DNA of 64,000 nucleotides from Conchocele bisecta (taxonomy: Eukaryota; Mollusca; Bivalvia; Lucinida; Thyasiridae). The notes under the pieces were generated by a model that worked only from the letters and a program-made list of their open reading frames with translations, was not told the DNA's origin and made no database searches. The position numbers and the translations under genes were made by a program. Shown here piece by piece: positions 54,855 to 64,000 of the stretch (within the stretch, counting starts at the first letter, position 1; every line of letters begins with the position of its first letter). The stretch covers positions 33,031,175 to 33,095,174 of the forward strand of contig CM055269.1 in the NCBI GenBank assembly GCA_029237695.1, given 5' to 3'.

Positions 54855-54925
54855 CATAAATTATAGTGGCAATTTGCCCCCCCCCCCCAAGTGGTACTGG
54901 TGACCCCCTCTGGCTCACCCACTAA
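54855..54925. repeat. right inverted terminus (C-run, TTTGCC, TGGCTCACCC)
   Basis: Inverse of 49020-49110: ATAAATTATAGTGGCAATTTG, then a C13 run, AAGTGGTACTGG, and CTCTGGCTCACCC. Confidence 0.7.
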
Positions 54926-54929
54926 TCCC

Positions 54930-57185
54930 TGTCCTGTGTTATCTTTGTCAGCACTCGGTGGTTTCAGATTACGAAGGTCAAAGAAGTGGGTGGGGTAACA
55001 AAGATTGACACTTTACTGCAATTCTCGGGACCTGCGCATGAACCAGTACTTGTACCATGTTCCTGGAGATGATATGGCTATAGTATGATCTGTTTAACGT
55101 TTTGTGAGACTAGTAATGTCTTGGGATGTACCGATTTAAACAGTTTTAACACCTACCGATCGGAGAACAAAACGCCGAATCTTTCCAAATTACAAGCAGA
55201 CGTAAATTATTGCACATGAGCGCGTTTTGAGAAAAGTAGATAAAGCTCGATCTAAATTAATTAATATTGGTTTTATTTATCAATCCTGTGTATTATTTGT
55301 ATTAGTTTGTACAATTACAGAGTCTGTAGCTGAGAAATCTTTTTATCAAATGTGGAACTATTTTTTACTGCGGAAAATACAAATTGTGAAGTGCCTGACT
55401 GTTCCATTTATCGACCATAATGGCTGTTTCCATCCAAAATCGGGCACAAATTGTCCCAAAACACGATTTTCTAACATGTGTTCCCCTTAGCTGTGCATGT
55501 CAACACGTAGAGCACCAAAGTGTGGCCTTATGGTGGAAATTTCATGAAAAGTTATGTGTTGAGTTTTCAGTAATAAAACCTGCCCAAATGCCCCCTAACT
55601 CGGCGATTTTTCCCGGCCGTTCTTCAGCGACAATAACTGTCACTAGACTAGCGTCCAGTATCCAGTAATTTCTCGCTTTCGTTATATTCACAGTTTTGAT
55701 GAGTCACGGTGGCTATCACATTGTGTGTAATACAATTCCTTCGTTACTGATACATGCAAGAGTTTACCAAATACGAAATTGTATTCACTAAATGTAATCT
55801 GACACCCATAAATGAAGTGAAATCAGTAATAGATACGCGAATAAAGCAAGGAGACGCTATGTAACATGTACTGTACCGTTTACGACTACATGTACGTTTT
55901 TGAACTTTCACACTAGCATTAAATAGCATTTTATCCATATAATATCACATATATACTGTACATACTTGCATGTAAAATCTCGGTAAACGATATACTAACA
56001 CAAAAAGAAAAACATTTATCGGGTCCATACGCGAACTGGGCTGCCGACACCACCAGCTCACATGCTACTCAACATTACTCGTTTCTGATCATTTATTTTC
56101 ATAACAACTCCGAGAACGTACATTTATATTTTGCCATAAAATGGTAATTAAAATAGTCAATGGTCTACATACAATTGGTTTGTTTCGCTAATGGTACACC
56201 GACTAGCACACGATAATACACTTATATCGTATGGCATTGCCAGCTGTCAACAACGACGTCAGCTATGTCAAAAGCGTAAATGGAAGCGACGTTTCCGACC
56301 TCATTTACTCGATAACGTCATTTTCGCACGACGCGGCTCATAGCATGTTTGAAGAGGTAAGCCGATGTTCACACTGGTAGTCTACGTTTGAGGGTGTATT
56401 TGTGGCATATTTGTGGGGAATTTTAGTAAAATATACACGTATCCCAAAAAGGACGGACAATAATAAAGATCAGGGTCTACACTGATACATAAAATAGGTT
56501 ATACACATTCTGATAACGTAAGGAGAGCATACACTGATATGTTTGAGGGTGTATTTGTGGCATATATATATATATTAAACTATATTTTCATGTATTTCCC
56601 ATATGATTGGTGATTCAATGTGCATTAATCGAAAATATGGCCAATTTAACAGATTTATTTGACTACATATGTCAATTATATTATGTGTTTTGTGTCAATA
56701 TATGCTTTACACTACTATCTGACACTATCTAGGGGGTAATTGTGGTATATTTATATGTATTTAGACTATATTTGGGTGGATTTGGGTGGATTTGGGTGCT
56801 TCGTTTAACCGTGCCCTGGACCCCCATGGCATTCTCATGAACTTTGCTCGTTCGACGGTATGGCCGCACCACTTTTCAATACCCTCCTACGCCGCTGACA
56901 CATATCACGTGTACTATACGCAATTGGTTTTGGGTCAATCTTTTAAATCAATAAAGAAAAGAAAAGATGGATGGATGGTTGTGCATTCACCTCTCTCCGA
57001 TACTTACGCCGATTTTCCCCCATTGCGCCGCATTTTCACCTTTATCCAAATAAACATCCGATAACCGTAGGCTAAATCGATCAGCCAATGGTAACTAGGC
57101 TTTGAGATCGATTAACCAATCGTAACTCGGGTTGTGACGGATGCCCAAAACATATTTTAAGCGATCAGCCAATGATAACTGGTGA
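54930..57185. other. non-coding host DNA
   Basis: No gene was recognised. GATCAGGGTCTACACTGATAC (56469-56490) resembles the 95-bp satellite core and also GATCAGGGTCTACACAGATAC at 45095. GGATTTGGGTG is repeated at 56770-56800. Confidence 0.45.
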
Positions 57186-57189
57186 TATT

Positions 57190-57342
57190 TTTTTTGCATT
57201 TTAAAGCTATTTGTAGATGTTGACGTGATAAATAGAATAGTAGGTTAGTGTCGTGAATGGGACAAATATCTGGCGCCGCGGTCGTTTCCTAAGCCTTACC
57301 AGATAGTTTTCCCATTCACGGCACTGACCCACTATTCTCCAC
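57190..57342. mobile_element. third copy of the foldback element that the Polinton hit
   Basis: TGCATTTTAAAGC, TTTGTAGATGTTGACG, GATAAATAGAATAGTAGGTTA and GTCGTGAATGGG, followed by ATCTGGC...CCAGATAGTTTTCCC and CACGGCACTGACCCACTATT. This is an uninterrupted example of the target sequence, including the TAGGTT that the Polinton duplicated. Confidence 0.85.
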
Positions 57343-57599
57343 AGGTTGAAGTAATGGAACGAGGTCTTTAAATACATTAAGTATACCTAAAAGCATTAAT
57401 AAGTGAAAACAAAAGTTAGTTTTTTTCTTTACTCACTCATATACACAGGAGTGTGCCCTTCACACGAAACATGTCCACATACAATCATGTTTCATCGAGC
57501 ACTAACTAGTACCATTGTGTCATTCACATGCTATATGATGGAACGCCATAACTGTCTTAAGATCACTAGTTACATACCATTATGTATTTGCGATATAAT

Positions 57600-58735
57600 A
57601 ATAGGTGCATTTTACATAATAAAGGGTGGTAACATTATAACATTGGGTCGTGGCAGTATAATACTATGTGCATCGAGTATAATACAGGGTTGTAAACATT
57701 TAACATGGTGTCGATACAGTATAATAATATGTGTACTGAGTATAATATGGGGTGGTAACAGTATAATATTGGGTCACTGCAGTATAATACTATGTTCACT
57801 GAGTATAATATAGGGAGGTAACACTATAACATTTTGTCGATACAGTATAATACTATGTGCACTGATTATAATATGGAGTGGTAACTGTATAACCTGGTCG
57901 AGACAGTATAATACTATGTTCACTGAGTATAACATAGGGTGGTAACACTATAACATTTTGTCGATACAGTATATTACTATGTGCACTGATTATAATATGG
58001 GATGGTAACTGTATAACATTGGATCACTGCAGTATAATACTATGTTCACTGAGTATAATATAGGATGGCAACAGTATAACAATTGGTCGATACAGTATAA
58101 TACAATGTTCACTGAGTATAATATAGGGTGGTAACACTTTAACAGTGTGTCGATACAGTAAAATACTATGTGCACTGATTATAATATGGGGTGGTAACTG
58201 TATAGCATTGGCTCAATACAAAATAATACTATGTGCACTGATTATAATATAGGGTGGTAACTGTATAACATTGGGTCTATACAATATAATACTATGTGCA
58301 CGGAGTATAATATAGGGTGGTAACTGTATAACATTGGCTCAATACAAAATAATACTATGTGCACGGAGTATAATATAGGGTGGTAACAGTATAACATTGG
58401 GTCGATACAGTATAATACTATGTGTACTGAGTATAATATAGGGTGGTAACAGTATAACATTTGGTTGATACAATATAATACTATGTGCACTGATTATAAT
58501 ATGGGGTAGTAACTGTATAACATTTGGTCAATACAACATAATAATATCTGCACCGAGCATAATATAGGGTGGTAACTGTATAATATTTGGTCAATACAGT
58601 ATAATACTATGTGCATTGAGTATAATAGACGATCTTAATCGTATACCATTGGGTCGATACAGTACAATAATTATATGTGCATTCAGTATTATATAGGGTG
58701 GTAACTGAATAACATATGGTAGATAGGGTATAGCA
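57600..58735. repeat. ~63-bp tandem array, left arm
   Basis: The unit contains CAGTATAATACTATGTGCAC, GTATAATATAGGGTGGTAAC and TATAACATTGGGTCGATA. About 18 copies with substitutions. Confidence 0.93.
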
Positions 58736-58834
58736 ATGTGTGCGCTCGCTGTAATATTTGGTGTCGATCTCATAACTTCCTGTCCGTACCTCAGAATAGC
58801 AGCAGTCTCATTCGGACCCTCTCGGTTGGCGTCC

Positions 58835-59212
58835 TATTGAACAACAACAACAACAACATTTTGGAACACGCATGCAGTACGATAAAGCAAATGTTTTTAA
58901 CAGGATTACACTACTCATCGCACAAAAAAAGTCCATTTTAAACTCTGGCGACCTATTAGTAATACTCGACTGTCCGAATATAGGCTAAAATTATTTCAAT
59001 CAAGCTGGCGTGAAATTCCCACCAAAATGTCGTTTTTTATGCCACATTGGTAGTAGTCTTCTAGAATCATTATTAATAGGTCGCCAGAGTTTAAAATGAA
59101 CTTGTTGTGTGCGATCTGTAGTGTAATAATGTTAAAAACATTTGTTTTAATATCGTACCGCATGCGTTTTCCAAAATATTGTTGTTTTTGTTGTTGTTGT
59201 TCAATAGGTTTA
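58835..59212. repeat. nested foldback inside the large element
   Basis: GAACAACAACAACAACAAC, GCATGCAGTACGATA, GTTTTTAACA and TAAACTCTGGCGACCTATTA on the left are mirrored at 59070-59210. Confidence 0.88.
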
Positions 59213-59445
59213 GTCAAAACGTACCCAAGTCAAAATGTACCCAAGTCAAAACGTACCCAAATAAGTCAAAACGTATCCATGGGTACAAGTCAGAACGTAC
59301 CCATGTTGAAGTAAAAACGTACCCATCATGAAGTCAAAACTTACCCATCATGAAGTCAAAATGTACCCATGTGATTATATAGTAAATGTACATAGAATCA
59401 AAACGTACCCATCTTGAAGTCAAAACGTACCCATGTCAAAATTAC
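59213..59445. repeat. AAGTCAAAACGTACCCA tandem repeat
   Basis: About 12 short copies (14-24 bp apart). The inverse array TGGGTACGTTTTGACTT lies at about 62930-63235, so it belongs to the foldback arms. Confidence 0.92.
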
Positions 59446-61885
59446 AAGTTTTGAAGATAAAATGTTTCAACATCGAAATTAATTAGGGTTTTGATGATAG
59501 TAGTAAGTTAGATAATCAAGTAATTAGCAATTGTAGTGTGATTTTGAACTTGACTTAATTTGTGAACTTGATAATGATTAAGATAAGGTAATCATGATTA
59601 TGTTTAAGGTAAGTGATTATGATAATCATAATTGTCTGGTGATAGGGTAGTGAATATTAATCCATATAATATCACATATATACTGTACATACTTAGTGAA
59701 TATTAATCAATTAGTTAATATTGGTATTTTGATCATATTAATTAACTTCGATGCGAGACTTAATTAGTGGAATTAACTAGCTTTGGTAATGAACACAAAT
59801 CGGTAAATTAGATAATTAAGATTATCACCAATTATCAAAATGGGTATATATATGTCTCCAAAAACCGATCACATCACTAGCAATTGCAAGTATGGCTGCA
59901 TGCTTACATTGTCAAAAGACCGTTGCGAACTATCATCAGGCCACCGCCTAGAAGATCGTCGTCTATCCCAGATTATATTATCCTTGATAATTAACGTGAT
60001 AATATGATAATAACGTAAGAATCACATCCTTTCATTTAGTTTCGTAAAGGTTGGTATTCTTAAGAATCACATGTACCGGTATATAACTTTGTTTAATGGT
60101 GTTGCAAATATGTATATATTGTGTCTGATCAGGAACATACAATATTAAAACATTAAAATAAGCCCTATTTTGCCATTGACGTGTGTTGTGCAATTGTACG
60201 CGAAACATTGAGCATTGATCGTTGTCACAAATGTGTGCAGTTGCTCAGTATAGATAGTGTTTAATTTTGTGCAGTATACATACCTGTACTATTGATTGCA
60301 CAGGTAAGTTATACTCAGGTGCATTTTACAGGTGAGTTGCATTGTTAACAAGTACTGGTAGTGGATATCACATACAGTGGTCAGTCATGCTGGACAAGTA
60401 TTGGGCATTTATGTGAATAGTTCACTGGGCATGCATGTGTGGTCATTGCTTAGAGAGATCTGATTGTGAGAAGATATATTAGTGCTTTGTGTGGAGAACG
60501 TTGGCCAATTTTATCCTGTATATGTGAGCTAGATCTGTGGATTCCAGACACTGTAAGTTATTTTTAAGTTAAGTTATTAACCAAGGTGGAGTTTGTGAAT
60601 TGTAATGCAATTTTAGCCATTTAAATCGCGTGGAATTTGGTGAATTCTCATCAAACCACACTGGTAGATAGTGGTAATGACCACTTAATTGCAGGTGGCT
60701 TATGTTGATGGGGCGATTCCTGGGTGTCCATCCTCTGGGGGATTCCTTTCCATTCCACGGGCATTGCCATTCCTGAGCAGCATATGGCGGGTCGAGACTG
60801 ACATTTCCATAGATGGAAATAACCGAGAATGACATGAGGCGATGTCATTTGTGTGAATGAGAGATGATATTGTATCCTTTGGGAGTGAACTGATGTGAAC
60901 ATTGATGAGATAGACTAACATTACTGGGGTATTATCACCATTATTCGTAAGACGTAATTGACAGATTGTCGGTGGAGTGAACACGTGTGAATCTTAGTGA
61001 CATATTGTCCTTAGTGGACATCTTTGTGTGACAACTTGTGGGTATGCAATCCTGAGTGACATTATTCGTGGCATCTTAGTGACATATTATCCATATTGGA
61101 TATCTTCGTGGAATATTTGTGATATTATGTCCTTATTGGACATCGGTACGATAAACTTAGTGGTATATTAATGACATCTTGGTGACATACTTAGTGGACA
61201 CGTGTAACATCTTTGTGGTATATTGTTCTTAGTGGACATCTTTGTGACATCATAGTACATGTGGTATTCTGTCCTCCATGACACCAGTGTGACACCTTAG
61301 TGTACAATTTTGAATGTTAGGATTCTCAGTTCATATTATTTAGTCTCGTGCACATACCATGTGGGTGAATATTTGTTGTGCATCTATGAACATTTGTGTA
61401 TTCAGTGACAACCTAGGACTCATGCATTCACAGGGAAACTTAGCTATGTGGAACTTTTAGAAGATACTGTCAATTGTGTTTTGCTGGATAAATAGTGTCA
61501 TAGATATCATTGACTGATTAAAACTGTGTAAATTGACTTTGACTATTTGTCTATGCCTATGTACAGCCACACCAGATCTATATTAAAAGAACCTGTCTCA
61601 CAATTGTGTGATTTCGGTTACACAATTTTGTGACAATCATGATATAGCCGACTCTGTTATTCCAGGAATTCACGATAGAAACTAATTACATTGCATTAAT
61701 TTATTTTTTGTTCTCATAAACATTTAAAATTAAAATTAATATTATGTAAATTGATCCATATTCGACTTTATTTCGATAATGTTATTTTTATTATATTAAT
61801 ATTATGTTTATAACAACCGAAAATAAATATGATATAGGTATACCATTGATGTGTTGTAATATGTATGTATATTTATGAGTGTATG
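59446..61885. other. central non-coding part of the foldback element
   Basis: AT-rich with runs of TGATTA and TAATTA words (59500-59830), and a loose repeat of TTAGTGGACATCTTTGTGACA at about 61000-61270. No gene was recognised. Confidence 0.5.
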
Positions 61886-61888
61886 ACA

Positions 61889-62370
61889 AAATCCCCCCCA
61901 CCCCCGGACATAATCCCCCCCCCCATGATTTTTGACACTGGAGGACAAAATCCCCCCCGTCTAAAATCACAGGTAGGACATAATCCCCCATCAAAATTCA
62001 AGGTAGGAAAAATTCCCCCCCCCCCCCCCCCGTCCATCCAATCAAAGTAAATCATATTCAGTACTTTTATTTGCACAATAAACATCAAACATCAAGCACA
62101 TTTAATGAAGTATTTTCAGTTTCACAATCAAACAAACACATCTAATGAAGTATTTTCAGTTGCACAATAAACGTCAAACAAGAATATGTATGTATCGTTT
62201 GGTTTGTACATTTGTATACTGATGTCGGATTATGTCCTACCTGTGAGTTTGGACAGGGGGGTGGGGGGGATTTTGTCCTACCTGCATTTTAGACGGGGGG
62301 GGGGAGGGATTTTGTCCTCCTGTGTCAAAAATCATGGGGGGGGGGATTATGTCCGGGGGGGGGGATTTTT
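61889..62370. repeat. inverted pair of C-run/G-run modules
   Basis: GACATAATCCCCCC, CATGATTTTTGACAC, GGACAAAATCCCCCC and GTAGGACATAATCC at 61889-62040 are mirrored at 62220-62370. Runs of 8-17 C or G occur throughout. Confidence 0.88.
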
Positions 62371-62399
62371 TAATTTGCTATTAAATGTTTGATTTAACC

Positions 62400-62925
62400 C
62401 AGCTGTGTAAAGGTGAACAAGTTTGTAACGGATTGGAATGTGTTAAACACAGATAACTACTGTTTGGTAAACTGACTAGACCAAGAATGTCACACGTAAT
62501 TAGGGTAATTTCTGCCAAACGTGATGAAACCATACATATGTGTGAATTCCACATTCCAACACGACTTGAGCAATGCTATGAAGATATGATACAGGTTCAT
62601 TCTTTAGAAACGATCTGATACCATCACATCGTTTCATATAATCATTATTTTATAGGGAAAAAAACACTTATGGGCTGCTACTAACCATACTTACGTAAGC
62701 AACAATATATTCAATGATATTGTCAATGATTTTGGCACAACAAAGTAGTATCATATATTCAAATGACAATATTTTCAAACATCGTCAATTGAAACTTCCA
62801 AATTCAAACTGACTACTTTTGTTTATAAAACAAGATTTTTAAGACATTCAAATAATTAGTGCATAATTTCGCGTATCGTTTCTTGGGTCAAAACCATAGA
62901 CATATACATACATTCTTGTATATGT
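62400..62925. other. non-coding spacer
   Basis: I see no gene. A short hairpin with CATAGACATATACA and TGTATATGTCTATG lies at about 62896-62932. Confidence 0.5.
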
Positions 62926-62929
62926 CTAT

Positions 62930-63235
62930 GGTCGAAACGTACCCCATCCTGAGGTCAAAATGTATTCATTTGGAAGTCAAAACATACAAATTCTTAAGTC
63001 TAAACATACTTATTCAGAAGTAGAAACAATCTACCCTGATAGTAAAGTTAGAATTTACCCACTACATGGGTAGATTTTGACTTTCCCGAATGGGTACATT
63101 TTGATTTCTCGAATTGGTACGTTTTGACTTCTACCGATGAGTATGTTTTGACTTCTACTGATGGGTACGTTTTGACTTCAGGATGGGTACGTTTTGACCG
63201 AAAATGGTGGGTACGTTTTGACTTGGGTACGTTGA
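62930..63235. repeat. TGGGTACGTTTTGACTT tandem repeat (inverse of 59213-59445)
   Basis: Copies change orientation near 63060: text to the left reads GTCAAAACGTACC-like, to the right GGTACGTTTTGAC-like. Confidence 0.85.
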
Positions 63236-63359
63236 CCAGCACCCGTTCAATAGGACGCCAACCGAGAGGCTCCGAATGAGCCTGTTGCTATTATGAGGAA
63301 CGGACAGGATGTTATGAGATCGACACCAAATATTATAGCGAGCGCACACAATGCTATAC

Positions 63360-63900
63360 CCTATCTACCATATGTTATTCAGTTACCACCCTATATAATA
63401 CTGAATGCACATATTATACTGTATCGACCGAATGGAATATGATTACCACCATGTATTATACTCAATGCACATAGTATTATACTGTATGACCAAATGTTAT
63501 AGTTACCACCCTATATTTTACTCAGTGCACATAGTATTATATTGTATTGACCAAATGTTATACTGTTACCACCCCATATTATACTCAGTGCACATAGTAT
63601 TATACTGTATCAACCAAATGTTATACAGTTACCACCCTATATTATACTCAGTGAACATAGTATTATACTATATCGACCAAATGTTATACAGTTACCACCC
63701 TATATTATACTCAGTGAACATAGTATTATACTACAGTGACCCAATGTTATACTGTTACCACCCCATATTATACTCAGTACACATAGTATTATACTGTATC
63801 GACACCATGCTATATGTTTACCACCCTTTATTATACTCGATTCACACATTATTATACTGCCACGACCCAATGTTATAATGTTACCACCCTTTAGTATGTA
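63360..63900. repeat. ~63-bp tandem array, right arm (inverted)
   Basis: The same unit in reverse orientation, about 8-9 copies. The array is shorter than in the left arm. Confidence 0.93.
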
Positions 63901-64000
63901 CAATGCACCTATTATTATATCGCAAATACATACTGGTATGCAACTAGTGATCTTAAGACAGCTATGGCGTTCCATACTATATATCATGCAGTGTTATCTC

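Larger units (their letters stand above)
57520..64000. mobile_element. large foldback element, right end outside the window
   Basis: The left arm (about 57520-58850) and right arm (about 63235-64000) are inverted copies. Shared text, in inverse, includes GGAACGCCATA, CTTAAGATCACTAGT, the ~63-bp repeat array, GGTGTCGATCTCATAAC and CGGTTGGCGTCCTATTGAAC. The 4.4-kb centre has only short frames. Arms made of tandem repeats are typical of Foldback/Galileo-type elements, but no transposase was found here. Confidence 0.82.

Noticed and set aside
57600..58735. Possible CRISPR or gene array in the 63-bp repeats
   Set aside because: No spacer/repeat alternation; the whole unit repeats and lies in an inverted arm.
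63405..63878. 157-codon YHPILYSVHIVLYCID repeat frame
   Set aside because: A translation of the 63-bp tandem repeat; the left arm gives the same peptide on the other strand.

Overview
This window is non-bacterial, AT-rich animal DNA. Marine-invertebrate (perhaps mollusc) affinity is inferred from the repeat style and the mobile-gene families, not proven. It has no rRNA operon, no prokaryotic gene arrangement and almost no intact host gene. It is a graveyard of nested mobile DNA: a gag remnant, satellites and minisatellites, foldback elements and MITEs, tRNA-like repeats, a tiny LTR element and one large virus-like transposon.

The centrepiece is a complete but decayed Polinton/Maverick (adintovirus-like) element at 14192-33493. 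It is bounded by inverted terminal repeats that start AGTAGTATAAATAGGCC and by a perfect 6-bp target duplication, TAGGTT. It landed inside a host foldback element whose two halves now lie at 14025-14191 and 33494-34100. From left to right it carries: a TIR that includes a second copy of the end of the fibre gene; leftward genes for a membrane/coiled-coil protein, a dUTPase-like protein, a GLYL-repeat virion protein, the penton-like minor capsid protein and the packaging ATPase; rightward genes for a zinc-ribbon/PLA2 protein, the integrase and the adenain-like protease; a leftward BRO-N fragment; and rightward genes for a conserved unknown protein, a small virion-type protein, a coiled-coil protein, the major capsid protein, a NUMOD-like small protein, protein-primed DNA polymerase B and a fibre-like protein. 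Capsid, packaging, protease, entry-type and replication functions together make up a virion-forming gene set. Nearly every gene now carries nonsense codons, frameshifts or deletions. The PLA2 and coiled-coil frames are the exceptions.

Many of the element's genes share an AT-rich signal, TTAAA(A/G)AAA(A/T), 25-29 nt upstream of the start codon. It looks like a common promoter. Two later insertions hit the element: a 1.5-kb unit with a 3-bp duplication inside the GLYL gene, and a 3.36-kb unit with a 4-bp duplication inside the right TIR. The second unit carries a broken gene of a dispersed invertebrate family with DTD-type motifs. A related but intact reading frame lies at 52560-54006 and ends in a cysteine-rich CXC motif. 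It is enclosed by inverted copies of a short repeat at about 49020 and 54925.

The left flank (1-14 kb) has a G-rich minisatellite, an LTR-retrotransposon gag, and two large arrays of a ~95-bp satellite lying in a duplicated ~2-kb block. The right flank (33.5-64 kb) has MITEs, perfect palindromes, a ~4.2-kb inverted-repeat element (37.7-41.9 kb), a TRIM-like mini-retroelement whose LTRs hold a tRNA-like Pol III promoter (48182-48583), a 46-bp minisatellite of about 1.7 kb, and a large foldback element (about 57.5 kb to the window end) whose arms are arrays of a ~63-bp repeat. All calls rest on reading the sequence and on general family knowledge; no search was run.
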